DNA of 40,975 nucleotides from Bacteroidetes bacterium ADurb.Bin234 (lineage in GTDB: Bacteria > Bacteroidota > Bacteroidia > Bacteroidales > WCHB1-69), in contig MWCE01000234.1 in the NCBI GenBank assembly GCA_002069895.1, positions 1-40,975 on the forward strand, written 5' to 3'. Positions 17,301 through 24,104 of the stretch are shown here, piece after piece. Below the pieces are notes generated by a model that was not told the DNA's origin, did not search any database, and saw only the letters and a program-made list of their open reading frames with translations. The translations under genes and the position numbers were made by a program. Position 1 is the first letter of the stretch. The number at the start of each line of letters is the position of its first letter.

Positions 17301-20068
17301 CCTGCTATATAAATACAATTCGTATTACCTGTACCACCATATAACATAGAGTTGTTATAGATATCAACAGCACTATTATAAAAATTCATTCCATCCGAAT
17401 AATCATTACTGTTACCTATTATTTCATTATTTGAAAACAAAGAACGTCCGGAAGCATTGTATACTCCTGCATAATATGCATTCACAAAATAAGGACTGCT
17501 AATACTATTCGTTCTTTGTCGGATTCTGTTTCCGTTAACAATAAAATTACACATATCAAAATACAATCCATTCCAATAGGAATTTGCATTTACAATACGA
17601 GTAAGTATGGTATTATGAGAAAAACTTTTTATATCGGAATATACAAAATAGCTTCCATATTGCATTTGACTCATAATAATATTACTGTCTACATATATAT
17701 TTGTTCCGTATACAGAACTGGAATTTCCCCCATACAAATATATTCCGTAATAACCTCCCATGATACGATTATTTATAATACGTAGACTATCCACAACACC
17801 GCTACTTCCTTTATAAATGAGAGCATAGGGATTATAATCCATAGATAAAGTGTCGAATAAGAAATTACAATTCCTGATTTCGAGATTGGAAATATTATTT
17901 GTCATTTGAATACCATAAGTGTTTGAAGAATTATACACGGTATCGTAAATAGTAATACTTTTAATATTTAAATCCCTCACTCCATCCAAATAAATGGAAT
18001 AAGAACCGTTGGATCTGCAAATTTTCACACTGTCGGCATGATTAGCCAAAGAAGTAACGGTAAGATTATGACCTCCCATTACGTTTGATAAATCAGGGAT
18101 AGATATTGGATCATAAAAACCACTTTGAAACTGCAAGCTAATATCCCCCGAAGCACCGCACATGCTAATTATCTTTATAGCATCATCAAATGAAGAGAAA
18201 TTAGCTCCCGCTTTATTTCCGATAATATAATTGCCTGTTAAACTTCCACCGCATCCAAAGGTAATAACCCTCAATGTGTCATCAAAATTAATGGTATCGG
18301 CAACACCATTAGGCATACCGACCCAAATAACAAGGGTGTCATATCCGGTTGATTTAGGAGTATAAGATCCTATTAAAACAGAGGTATCTTGAAAATCATC
18401 GGGTAAATTCCCTGTCCAACTATAAGGCGTTTGTAATACACCATTTAATGTCCAATTTATAGTACATTGCAATAAATTTTTAAAACCGCTGTTTTTAATA
18501 CCCACATTCACATTGGTTGGTTGTCCTGCAATAACCGAAGGTTTAGGACTATTGATTTTTACCAAAGAAGCGGAATTGCTATCTCCCGGAACACTCATTA
18601 AATTTAATTTAATATTCGGGCGGGTATAGGACATAGTTCCCGTCGAAGTCGGGAAACCCGACCAATTAATGTTGTAAACCATTCTATAATCAGGAGATGT
18701 GGAAGTGGAAATCCATTCGGGATAAGGATAATCGTAATCCCCTTTTTTATTTAACCAATAAACCATCAGATTTTTCCCTGCAGGTAATAAAAATCGATCA
18801 TTTAAAGTAATTGTAATCCAACCAGCAGTATTGGGACTATAACTCCCCGACCAAACCAAAGTAGCTCCGTCAACGCCAGGGTCCACCCAATTGGCATTAA
18901 TAAAAGCATCTTCATCTACTGCTTTAAAATAACAAGACTGGTTTTGTGCAATTGTTGCCGTTTGATAATTCTGCCAACTTAACTTATCGATAAAAGCACT
19001 TTGTCCCTGTATTATTTCCGAACCCAAATATAACATTTTAGCCCATCCGTATTCATAATAACCGCAATAAGGAGCATAATATTGAGTAAGGCTGCCGTTA
19101 CCAACAACCACTTCACCACTGGTATTTCCTGTTGCTCGTTTGATATAATAATGACTCGAAATTTTTAATACATTTCCAGATGTATCTTTGCCTGTAATGG
19201 AATAAGTAACGAAAGTTCCAAAATACTTTTGAGGTAGTGTTGCAAACCATAAACTATCCCCTCCGTCTTTGCTGGTCATTACAATACTGTCGTAGGTTGT
19301 TACATTATTAAATGTATAAGAAATATGTAAAACAGGTGTAATAATGGGAGCCATTGTTCGCGATGCTACTTTTGCGTTAATAACATAAGGACCAGTTGAA
19401 AAAACCGTATCATTGACCAAAGGACTTAAAAACTGAACGGCAGGTAATTTAATTTGCGAATTAGCACCCCAAAACTCAATATCATCCAACAGCCATCCAT
19501 AGGCAAATTGAGTTCCCATTATCGTTCCTCTTTTTATTTTAAAACGAAAACGCACTTCTTCCCATCCGGCTTCGGCCGAAAGATCGAATGTTTCGGTTTT
19601 CCACCATGAATTTGTCGGTATGGCAAGGGAATCTTTTGGCATCCAATCGGAATAACTTTGATGACTGAATTTTTGCCCTTTGTATTGATTCGAGCTACCA
19701 TCGTATGACGACATGGGTATTCTTGTCCATGTAGCTCCAATTTGATTAATTTGATATTCAACTGTAACTAAATCACTGGCCGAAACTTTACAAATATGTT
19801 TAAATGTCAGCAATAAATGTGAATATTTTTCAAAATTAAACCAGGATGTTGTCATCATGGAAGAATCTCCCGTATGGGAGGGAATAAGTGCATGCATGGA
19901 ATTAGGCGAACTAATACTGTAGGAAGGATCACTTATCCATAAGTTACTAGGAGTGAATGTGTAACCGGATAGAGTAGTGTCAAAATTCTCAGACCATAAT
20001 ATAACAGGTTGAGATTGAAGTTCTGCAAGATACAGAACAAACGAAAATAATAAAATTAAATGTTTCAT
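8324..20068 (-). CDS. Giant secreted protein 1: five Ig-like + beta-helix modules with T9SS sorting domain
   Basis: The product has 3914 residues. A signal peptide (MKHLILLFSFVLYLAELQSQ) leads to an N-terminal region (~20-205) that looks like a jelly-roll with LLDDIEF at its end. An Ig-like domain (~213-310) and a ~190-aa domain (~316-500) carrying NQSCYFKAVD, DGATLVW and LPAGKNLMVYW follow. Five modules of about 540 residues then begin at about 605, 1148, 1692, 2230 and 2771 with the marker GC(D/G)SL-x-x-G-x-Y. Each has an Asn/Ser/Tyr-rich right-handed beta-helix (IDSNI, NNEI, YHNS(V/I)Y, DYNNYY rungs) and then a CARDB-like Ig domain (W-x-x-NGV-x-Q-x-x-Y-x-WSG). The C-terminal part has another jelly-roll (~3323), Ig-like domains, and a type A sorting domain (~3834-3914: GQNIPNP, ITGQVLY, FADGIYYYSMEYQG, ending KKMTVQK). 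This predicts T9SS export to the surface. Binding or adhesion is inferred. It may be co-transcribed with the HTH gene upstream. Confidence 0.93.
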   Translation of the reverse strand: MKHLILLFSFVLYLAELQSQPVILWSENFDTTLSGYTFTPSNLWISDPSYSISSPNSMHALIPSHTGDSSMMTTSWFNFEKYSHLLLTFKHICKVSASDLVTVEYQINQIGATWTRIPMSSYDGSSNQYKGQKFSHQSYSDWMPKDSLAIPTNSWWKTETFDLSAEAGWEEVRFRFKIKRGTIMGTQFAYGWLLDDIEFWGANSQIKLPAVQFLSPLVNDTVFSTGPYVINAKVASRTMAPIITPVLHISYTFNNVTTYDSIVMTSKDGGDSLWFATLPQKYFGTFVTYSITGKDTSGNVLKISSHYYIKRATGNTSGEVVVGNGSLTQYYAPYCGYYEYGWAKMLYLGSEIIQGQSAFIDKLSWQNYQTATIAQNQSCYFKAVDEDAFINANWVDPGVDGATLVWSGSYSPNTAGWITITLNDRFLLPAGKNLMVYWLNKKGDYDYPYPEWISTSTSPDYRMVYNINWSGFPTSTGTMSYTRPNIKLNLMSVPGDSNSASLVKINSPKPSVIAGQPTNVNVGIKNSGFKNLLQCTINWTLNGVLQTPYSWTGNLPDDFQDTSVLIGSYTPKSTGYDTLVIWVGMPNGVADTINFDDTLRVITFGCGGSLTGNYIIGNKAGANFSSFDDAIKIISMCGASGDISLQFQSGFYDPISIPDLSNVMGGHNLTVTSLANHADSVKICRSNGSYSIYLDGVRDLNIKSITIYDTVYNSSNTYGIQMTNNISNLEIRNCNFLFDTLSMDYNPYALIYKGSSGVVDSLRIINNRIMGGYYGIYLYGGNSSSVYGTNIYVDSNIIMSQMQYGSYFVYSDIKSFSHNTILTRIVNANSYWNGLYFDMCNFIVNGNRIRQRTNSISSPYFVNAYYAGVYNASGRSLFSNNEIIGNSNDYSDGMNFYNSAVDIYNNSMLYGGTGNTNCIYIAGSNVTDCKNNIFMNLSPDGHPIYVGSSGTYAGDYNNYYSPNYIGYYNGSQSSMSAWITATGNDAHSVSLIPIFLGDSTQSLKLFDYTGISCPALSNVGKDIEGVVRAGQTGMGAYTFYPTTLNAACIGAANWNTSIVLGQQAAVNAVVVNMGTDSLVSMVLNWSVNGVQQTAYNWSGLLRTYDQDTVFLGNITPVSGVNTIKVWTSLPNNGTDDNKNNDTAVFYIYGCDSLYYGNYTVGGTNADFADLDEALTSINNCGLGGPTILLFDTGTYAGLVIDKPVKGMSSINTLTFASQTGNPEDVRFTVATGAALTLSDVSNFYFKDITFDATADGNMGRGVYMSGKCVNIEFRNCYILANPTSSSYDCYSFYKTYGSTCDSIRLIGNRISGGYYGFYFEGQSSGPGGYNTNIFIDSNIFEKAGYYSYYFYYTDLNSFSYNKIYPRKSGSNNHYTRFYYTNHYYTVGNVWDYSKTNIEYAYNYFYYPQYANFNGTGLIANNEIILSSSSNEGYGMYIGNTNGTVKVYHNSIYDPGSSSYSRGIYAYCGNGIGTFEIMNNNIWSNGYPIYVTGTGVTVTSDYNNFYGTGSNIGYFNTDCQTLSDWSTASNDVTSVNVAPQFLDVSESLELVSAVGLGCPQINPITSDMLGNTRNATTTIGCYEYIPKVYDVSARKVSTPSGTLITGTAYTTRVLIRNYGSATITGMEIYWSLNGVLQSKYVWSGTLVSQDTMTVSVGNFNAITGNNTIKIWTSVPNGQNDERPANDTARISLIGCDSLLTGSYSLGSGGTFTDMNALTAAISNCGIGGPVIVRMLPGKYSEMLFNNAIPGTDSINTITFTSYHNNADSVIIESTTGNEATIKLSGGASYLIFDKLTVNGCMNSGASYSKGFDLAGCSDIVIRNCKINVLPNDNYYSDYSGISSIWQNGQFEDVWVENNEIRGAQYGIYLDPSTLSGPIYFRNNIIVSRYVGFCSYGNTILPDISYNTITFDTTSSRDAFYLLEGYGTYGNDPDTMWMVGNKFRHNSSSSTSYFYNYCYFSDFYPNDAFIIANNEFYIPNNSNISYAYFDLYYNDNIHFINNSMLNYQSSGYINFDYGGGKTVIKNNNLVNLNGGDVLSVNGRSITESDYNNIYSTATSLSNWQATTGQDVYSVYLNPFFSNPSLNLDLMDDGGLGCPRDSLAMRDIKNTLRDTLTTMGAYQVAAVNNNLAPRAFVSPAKVSVVGSSTPVSLTVYNAGLNTVTSFRVDWVVNGVAQTYYPWTGSLASKSSVTINLGTFIPVANNNSLLVYTSLPNGQSDAVPMNDTLYFTTKGCDSLLHGTYIVNHDTVLADILDKLLSCGVSGPVTIQLASGSYSPIMLTSEFLGTDTNKTVTFTSLAGNPDSVVFLTSNYGQPALSLKTNHVKFDKLTFDGSSVNYYVVYFTGPCSNVEFYGCKILSDTVNSYYDAVSVYKGYNTGEAKNVRFIKNLINGGYFGIYFYSGTGKSVMGSLIIDSNIIQNQSYYGLYFEQSNLVSLSYNTILSRNTNANSDWYGINSYSTKYNFVYANKIHQRSNDIYYSYGMYTYYSNHNDFTSDTGFIANNEIVLTSNSSSYGIYCPYSKLRIYHNSVYIGGYGSAYGITLDGDNPIDLRNNIFVTPSWTYPIRIYSSTVPFYADYNNYYADATNVGEYNYNTITSISTWKTTTGQDAHSVSVSATFEFSDTAYLDLSSASGLYCPVLSRVSKDIKGKGRFGFTAMGAYTNKPVALDAAMIDVVDWSPSCVIGAATPVKAVLMNLSSSDTLTSVSIGWSVRGTNQTSYNWSGTLLQYETDTILLGNFLPIGGTNEIRVWSSNPNSSTDLEPANDTIVTFTYGCDSLLHGVYTIGGVGANFATIGDASVALEKCGINGPTEFRLAAGYYDPMSISGNILGSSSTNTITFTSANFNANSVKFTGSTALNLANTHNLNFRYLTFGDSTGDYGVYIDGKCNNIEFYHCVMQMDVSMSYYAYGLYKKYGSVCDNFRFIGNVVDGGEYGFYFEGQGTNNGGYNTNVVIDSNVFSNANYMPYSIYYTDLKSFSYNLITARTGGNSYMYAETYYTNHNHTVGNRWNTSNNTSLNEFYNYISYANVYNTSGRGLFANNEVINTATNYGDGISINSDNLDIYHNSVYAAASNSAYALYISAWDGNIVCKNNQFFAKSTPVMVNQGNNVTMENNNYYSPTGRIGEWDYTVCNTLSDWITESGDTSAKNIAPLFVDSTQSLELISYTGMACQRMSTILTDINNTPRSSITTLGAYSLSIVEGYNLSVSEITEPVLNTVVKCYPNYSTVKAALYNGGTMPVDFSVNPVSLHVNVTGPTNYQKDTIISAGTLSAMDKDTITISHLMPTSATGQYDISVWVNFALDTIHGDDTATSTYLVERVTLPYDVNFDSVPQEMAFQQIQGNVGWEVVDSTGAVLPPFYGTGRLAFKSSTGLGSMARAYIKQVDLQGTSKPTLNFWYQHDNLNPSKPDQMDIVVSTDGGNTFNYIYTVTRYDAVATSPMWKLHQVDLSYYINSTCLLIGFEGQSYGGSDQFIDRVFIEVQQDLVPTEIRLPSDLYACDLSNKPIEVIVANTTVYAVEMDNDTINLTVQITTPDSNTQTSTYRFLGKIPPMSSDTILVHPGFDFSQKGTYTITAYIDTIKITTDVSNDTITRVINVFPDINVVELENMGSKRIGDTVYAKIKVKNTGNLLVPETPLRLQINNSNDIVEIIQIPLNPGDSIIYIFTQPYIVPLVNIIQPYYQVSVTSELSCDYEAKNNKVSLLAKVNVTELQLLSIETPNQSPCDTGFTKIYPKIELSNNGNYTLENVKVFVKVDSASIEVAKISEIFSSIPVGEEIYTFTSYYKVPNLNGKYDVTVYIDKIYDELDASNDTLDMEACAILYGTAVVDYVPTNLSMGQNIPNPTSALTRIPYSIPQDGTIRFSVLTITGQVLYTREVPSLAGTHLLEFETQQFADGIYYYSMEYQGQRIVKKMTVQK

Positions 20069-20178
20069 TTTTTTTACTTTTTAACTTTTTTTACTTTTTT
20101 TAAACTTATTTACTTGTTGTTTTTTTAATTATTGATGTTTTTTATTTGTTTATATCTGATTTTAACCTATACTATAAA

Positions 20179-20364
20179 TTAATCATTGAATATAGGATCT
20201 CCACCCATTTGAACGGCTGTTTTTCTAATTTTTTTTGCTAAATCGTTATTTGATTTTCCATTTAAGGCATGAGAAACGGTTTTGGTGGTTACGCCAAATA
20301 AATTTGCTAGTTTAATACCACTTCCGTGTTTGGCTTTTACTTTCTTTATTTCTCTTTTATTCAT
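20179..20364 (-). CDS. Small HTH DNA-binding protein (61 aa)
   Basis: The start at 20364 (MNKREIKKVKAKHGSG) is preferred. A start at 20484 would add 40 residues of unlikely hydrophobic/basic sequence that also covers the promoter. The product is essentially a single helix-turn-helix, GIKLANLFGVTTKTVSHALNGKS, similar to the LacI-type headpiece, followed by a helix NDLAKKIRKTAVQMGG. Small stand-alone proteins of this type are common in Bacteroidales and poorly characterised. It lies 110 bp upstream of the giant secreted gene on the same strand. No convincing promoter is seen in the gap, so it may be the first gene of that transcript and could regulate it. It is transcribed away from a second regulator at 20479. 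Confidence 0.75.
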   Translation of the reverse strand: MNKREIKKVKAKHGSGIKLANLFGVTTKTVSHALNGKSNNDLAKKIRKTAVQMGGDPIFND

Positions 20365-20442
20365 TATTTGTTTTATTTGTTTTTTTTTGTACTTTTGCTC
20401 TGGGTTAAATATTAACATTAGTAAACTAAAGATTCTCCGGTG

Positions 20443-20450
20443 CAAATATA
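20443..20450 (-). promoter_or_regulatory. -7 element TATATTTG for the small HTH gene (and perhaps giant gene 1)
   Basis: On the minus strand TATATTTG followed by C matches TAnnTTTG. The -33 region is not clear. It lies in the 114-bp divergent region between the two regulator genes and would give a leader of about 70 nt. Confidence 0.55.
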
Positions 20451-20478
20451 CAACATATTTCGCCGTTTGATAAAAAAT

Positions 20479-20895
20479 ATGCAAAAAAAATCGCCAATTA
20501 AAGAAAATATTTTGTATTTTGCTGATAGCCTAAATATTAGCCGTAGAGAATTTTATAGAAAAATCAATGTTTCGAGGGGAACTTTAGAGTCGGCTTCCGG
20601 CATTACGGAAGAAATATTGTCGAAATTTATCGCCACTTTTCCGGAAATTAATTTGCAATGGCTGATCCTTGGAAAAGGTGAAATGTATCAAGATAATAAG
20701 TTAAATATTAACCCGCTTTATAGTAAAACCCAAATTGAACAAAAAACTTGTGAAAAATGTGAAGAAAAAGAAAGAATCATATCCAGTCAACAACAAACCA
20801 TAGAAACACAACAACAATTAATACGTTTTTTGCAAGAACAAATTCGAGAAAACAGGAATCAGTATATAGAAAAAATTAAAACGGAAACTTTGTAA
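20479..20895 (+). CDS. XRE/CI-like regulator with C-terminal coiled coil
   Basis: The start at 20479 gives 138 aa; an in-frame ATG at 20440 would add 13 residues lying over the divergent promoter. The N-terminal ~65 residues are typical of a phage-repressor-like HTH family widespread in Bacteroidota: NILYFADSLNISRREFYRKINVSRGTLES, then the FPEINLQWLILGKGEMY motif. The rest is a Gln/Glu-rich coiled coil beginning with a CEKCEEKE segment and containing QQQTIETQQQLIRFLQEQI, likely for dimerisation. No LexA-like peptidase domain is present. It diverges from the 61-aa HTH gene and may share its control region. It may control the giant-protein operon or be an unrelated leftover prophage-type regulator; context alone cannot decide. 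Confidence 0.75.
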   Translation: MQKKSPIKENILYFADSLNISRREFYRKINVSRGTLESASGITEEILSKFIATFPEINLQWLILGKGEMYQDNKLNINPLYSKTQIEQKTCEKCEEKERIISSQQQTIETQQQLIRFLQEQIRENRNQYIEKIKTETL

Positions 20896-20904
20896 ATAAA
20901 TAGC

Positions 20905-20942
20905 ATATTAATGGCTACTTCTTCGGAAAAGAGAATTAATAT
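20905..20942 (+). terminator. Possible terminator after the 20479 regulator
   Basis: ATATTAAT/ATTAATAT arms (20905-20912/20935-20942) with a partly paired interior (TTCTTCGGAAAAGA) are followed by an A/T-rich tract. It lies between two convergent genes. The arms are A/T only, so support is modest. Confidence 0.3.
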
Positions 20943-21026
20943 ATTTTATTTCTATAAGATAATAATCCCCTTCAAACAAAACCTCACTTATCAGTTATTA
21001 CAAAATGAATTCTATACAAGAAACAT

Positions 21027-22541
21027 TTATTTTGTTTTTCCTTGTTTATCAACAAAGTAATAATCATTTCCGATTTTTACAAAAGCCATTCCATCACAAA
21101 AATTTCCTGCCGAATGGTAATTGGGTGCAATTATCATTGAACCATTTTTATCGATAAAACCATAATTGCTACCGAATCGGACGTATGTTAATCCTTCGAA
21201 GAATGGATTGGATGAATCGTAAATCAAGGGGAGAACAACTTTTCCTTCATGATTTATAAATCCCCATTTCCAAGCACCATCGTTTCTTACCATAGCCAAT
21301 CCTTCGGAAAAAGGGTAAACATTAGCATATTTGGGAGTGATAATCATTTCTCCCGTTTTATCGATAAAACCCCATTTTTCCCCCTTTTCAACGGCAGCCA
21401 ATCCTTCCGTGAATCGATAAGCTAAGGCATATTTCATCGGAATTATTTTGTTGCCAATTTTATCAATAAAACCATATTTCCCTTTTATTGCCACACTAAC
21501 AAGTCCTTCGGCAAACACATCGGCTTCATCATACTTGAAAGCAATAACTTCTTTGCCAGTTTTGTCGATAAATCCCCATTTATCTCCTTTTTTAACAGCG
21601 GCTAATCCTTCTGAAAACCGAATGGAGGCATCGAATGTAAGTGGAATAAGTTCCTTCCCGTTTTTATCCACGAAACCCCATTTCCCGTTTTTTTTAACTT
21701 GTGCTAATCCTTCGGAAAAAGGATAAGCTGTTTCATAAGTTAAAGGGGTTATTTCTTTATTGTTTGTGTCGATATAGCCCCAATAAACTCCTGATTTAAC
21801 AGGAGCCAACCCTTCTGCGAAAGCATAAGCATTATCATATTGTGTAGGGATAACAACTTCACGACGAGTGTTAATATAACCCCATTTTCCTTTCCGTTTG
21901 ACAGGAGCCAAGCCTTCCGAAAAATTGTAGGCATCTTCATATTTATAAAGCATCTCCTTGCAGTTTAATGTCATGGCAAAAATCGAAAAATCATAAGCGG
22001 CATTGTTTTCTTTATCTTTGTTATTCAACATGGCAAAGGCAAATGTTTTTTTAACGGTTTTACTGTAAAAACTAATGGCACTTATGTTGAGAACTATGGG
22101 TATATTCTTATCGAATCTAAAGACATCATAAATATATGCCCATCCGTTCGTGCCGATAAAAATAATGCAATCATTCTCTCCGAAAGTAAGATCTTTAGCC
22201 GTAAGGGTAAAGGCTATATCCGTTGACAATTTTAATCCCTTGGCTGAAATTATCTTCCCGTCTTCGATAGCGAATACTTTTTGAGGAGGATCGAAAACAT
22301 CCGTACTGTCTCCTATTCTCATATTCATGGCATAAAAAACATAGCCGTTTAAGCAGGCAGGATAACCTTTGATAAAGTGATTTACCTTATAACCGCTGCT
22401 GTTAAACACATTTTTTACCTCTTCTTCGGTTTGTTCGCGAACGTAAGCAGCCACTTTTTCTTCATCCGTAAGGATTCTCTGTGCGATAGACACACCTGAA
22501 ATCATTGTAAAACCAATCACAAAAAGGATAATCTTTTTCAT
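21027..22541 (-). CDS. Secreted WG-repeat protein with regular 34-aa repeats
   Basis: The 504-aa product has a signal peptide, MKKIILFVIGFTMISGVSIAQ. Residues up to about 190 form a non-repetitive N-terminal domain of unknown type. Eight regular repeats of ~34 residues and a ninth degenerate one follow, each of the form (S/A)EGLA-x-V-K-x-G-K-W-G-(F/Y)-I-D-K-x-G-K-x-(I/V)-I-P-x-x-Y-D-x-A. This is the classical WG repeat pattern, and the copies are far more uniform than those of the other WG-repeat protein (2793-4811). No T9SS tail or lipobox is seen, so periplasmic residence is expected. Ligand unknown. The gene is monocistronic, with its own promoter at 22629. Confidence 0.88.
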   Translation of the reverse strand: MKKIILFVIGFTMISGVSIAQRILTDEEKVAAYVREQTEEEVKNVFNSSGYKVNHFIKGYPACLNGYVFYAMNMRIGDSTDVFDPPQKVFAIEDGKIISAKGLKLSTDIAFTLTAKDLTFGENDCIIFIGTNGWAYIYDVFRFDKNIPIVLNISAISFYSKTVKKTFAFAMLNNKDKENNAAYDFSIFAMTLNCKEMLYKYEDAYNFSEGLAPVKRKGKWGYINTRREVVIPTQYDNAYAFAEGLAPVKSGVYWGYIDTNNKEITPLTYETAYPFSEGLAQVKKNGKWGFVDKNGKELIPLTFDASIRFSEGLAAVKKGDKWGFIDKTGKEVIAFKYDEADVFAEGLVSVAIKGKYGFIDKIGNKIIPMKYALAYRFTEGLAAVEKGEKWGFIDKTGEMIITPKYANVYPFSEGLAMVRNDGAWKWGFINHEGKVVLPLIYDSSNPFFEGLTYVRFGSNYGFIDKNGSMIIAPNYHSAGNFCDGMAFVKIGNDYYFVDKQGKTK

Positions 22542-22610
22542 TTTATGAATTTTAAATATATTTTAATATAACTAATTATTTATATAACACTTATGTTAAA
22601 TACTTTACAA

Positions 22611-22636
22611 GCATCTTTTTTAAAGATGCAAAAATA
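22611..22636 (-). promoter_or_regulatory. Promoter and start-site hairpin of the WG-repeat gene
   Basis: The minus-strand -7 element TATTTTTG (22629-22636) is followed directly by a perfect inverted repeat GCATCTTT-aaa-AAAGATGC (22611-22629). It would lie at or just inside the transcription start. The leader to the ATG is about 80 nt. The hairpin could be an operator or a 5' RNA-stabilising stem. Confidence 0.5.
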
Positions 22637-22888
22637 CAGTATTTGTGAATACAAAATTGACAACATCTATAAATAGGATAAATCTTATGTTGAAAATGGA
22701 TAGTAATCGGATGCTCAATGAATGGCTTTCCATCGCCAAACGAAAGTAATTCAATACTGTACGATTTAAATCTTAACATCGTTACAGATCATGATCGAAG
22801 CGAAAAATCCCATGACTTTATAGTCAATTCATAATTTTCAATTCATAATTGTTTTCCGCTTATGGATTAAACCGATTTATAAAAATAG

Positions 22889-22896
22889 TATCTTTG
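22889..22896 (+). promoter_or_regulatory. -7 element TATCTTTG for tRNA-Arg/ftsY/ispH
   Basis: TATCTTTG followed by CAG is a strong match to TAnnTTTG. It lies about 145 bp before tRNA-Arg and is the only good plus-strand match seen upstream of the tRNA-ftsY-ispH run. No clear -33 TTTG is present. Confidence 0.5.
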
Positions 22897-23041
22897 CAGA
22901 AAAATAAATATGCTATATATGGACAAAAAAAAGAGCGGTCTATGTTCCTTCTTACTTTCATGAAAATGTTTAATCTATATTTACACATTAAAAATCATAT
23001 GATTTAAAGAATCAAGATAATAAACTATAAATAAATGACTT

Positions 23042-23113
23042 GCCCCTATAGTTCAACGGATAGAACGAAAGTTTCCTAAACTTTAAATCCAAGTTCGATT
23101 CTTGGTGGGGGTA
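23042..23113 (+). tRNA. tRNA-Arg (anticodon CCU)
   Basis: This 72-nt cloverleaf can be drawn by hand. The acceptor is GCCCCTA/TGGGGGT with discriminator A. The D stem is GTTC/GAAC. The anticodon arm is AAAGT-TTCCTAA-ACTTT with anticodon CCT, and the T arm is CCAAG-TTCGATT-CTTGG. CCA is not encoded. The first acceptor pair would be G-U and another pair is U-G, a slightly weak stem. The anticodon CCU reads the AGG arginine codon. It ends only 20 nt before the ftsY start codon. Confidence 0.93.
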
Positions 23114-23133
23114 CAATTAATTAATGTATAAAG

Positions 23134-24090
23134 ATGGGTTTATTTTCATTTTTAACAAAAGACAAAAAACAATCCTTAGATAAAGGATTAGAAAAAACAA
23201 AAGAAGCCTTTTTTAGTCGTTTGTCGCGTGCAATAGTCGGAAAAACCAGTGTTGATGATGAAGTGCTTGATTCGCTTGAAGAATTACTGATTACTTCCGA
23301 TGTGGGTGTAGAAACGACTTTGCGCATTATTCAACGTATTGAAGATAGAGTAAAAAAAGACAAATACTTGGGAACAAAAGAATTAAACAAAATATTAAAA
23401 GAAGAAATCGTGCAATTACTCACCGAATCGGTAACGGAAACATCGGAAGCTTTTGGTTTACCCCAAACAATGAAACGACCCTACGTAATCATGGTTGTAG
23501 GGGTAAACGGGGTGGGAAAAACCACTACTATTGGCAAATTAGCCTATCAGTTCAAACAACAAGGTTATGAAGTCGTATTAGGAGCTGCCGATACTTTTCG
23601 GGCTGCTGCCGTTGATCAGTTGAGTATTTGGGCGGAACGCGTCGGGGTTTCGATAGTGAAACAAAGCATGGGTTCAGACCCTGCTTCGGTTGCTTACGAC
23701 AGCTTGAAATCAGCATTGGCAAAAAAGGCCGATGTGGTGATTATCGATACCGCAGGTCGTTTACATAATCGGATTAACCTCATGAACGAATTAACAAAAA
23801 TTAAGAATGTCATGAAAAAATTGGTGCCTGATGCACCCCATGAAATATTATTGATATTAGATGCCTCGACCGGTCAGAATGCCATTGAACAAGCCCGGCA
23901 GTTTATAGCGGCAACCGAAGTTAACAGCTTGGCATTGACAAAACTCGACGGAACCGCCAAAGGCGGTGTAGTGTTAGGCATTTCCGATCAATTTAAAATT
24001 CCAGTGAAATACATCGGCATAGGAGAAAAACAGGACGACTTACAAGCATTCGACCCTGTGGCATTTGTCGATTCCCTTTTTGATGATTAA
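23134..24090 (+). CDS. ftsY: Signal recognition particle receptor FtsY
   Basis: FtsY is the SRP receptor GTPase that docks ribosome-SRP complexes at the inner membrane. The 318-aa product lacks the long acidic A domain of E. coli FtsY, as in most Bacteroidota. It has an N-terminal helical region (1-100), then the NG GTPase core: G1 GVNGVGKT (123-130), DTFRAAA (153-159), G3 DTAGR (205-209), G4 TKLDG (269-273), and GIGEKQDDLQAFDP near the end. All catalytic motifs are intact. The MGLFSFL N-terminus supports this start. The ATG lies 20 nt after the mature tRNA-Arg end, and ispH follows after 14 nt, so one transcript is likely. Confidence 0.98.
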   Translation: MGLFSFLTKDKKQSLDKGLEKTKEAFFSRLSRAIVGKTSVDDEVLDSLEELLITSDVGVETTLRIIQRIEDRVKKDKYLGTKELNKILKEEIVQLLTESVTETSEAFGLPQTMKRPYVIMVVGVNGVGKTTTIGKLAYQFKQQGYEVVLGAADTFRAAAVDQLSIWAERVGVSIVKQSMGSDPASVAYDSLKSALAKKADVVIIDTAGRLHNRINLMNELTKIKNVMKKLVPDAPHEILLILDASTGQNAIEQARQFIAATEVNSLALTKLDGTAKGGVVLGISDQFKIPVKYIGIGEKQDDLQAFDPVAFVDSLFDD

Positions 24091-24104
24091 AACATTCAAA
24101 CTAC

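Larger units (their letters stand above)
22542..23041. other. 500-bp intergenic region with a tandem repeat and two promoters
   Basis: Besides the minus-strand promoter at 22611-22636, this region has a perfect 13-of-14 tandem duplication TCAATTCATAATTT/G (22824-22837, 22838-22851). It also has a plus-strand -7 element (22889-22896). No convincing protein gene is present; a 17-codon ORF from 22910 is not supported. Confidence 0.5.

Noticed and set aside
22591-22779. Minus-strand 62-codon ORF
   Set aside because: It overlaps the promoter and hairpin of the WG-repeat gene and has no recognisable domain.
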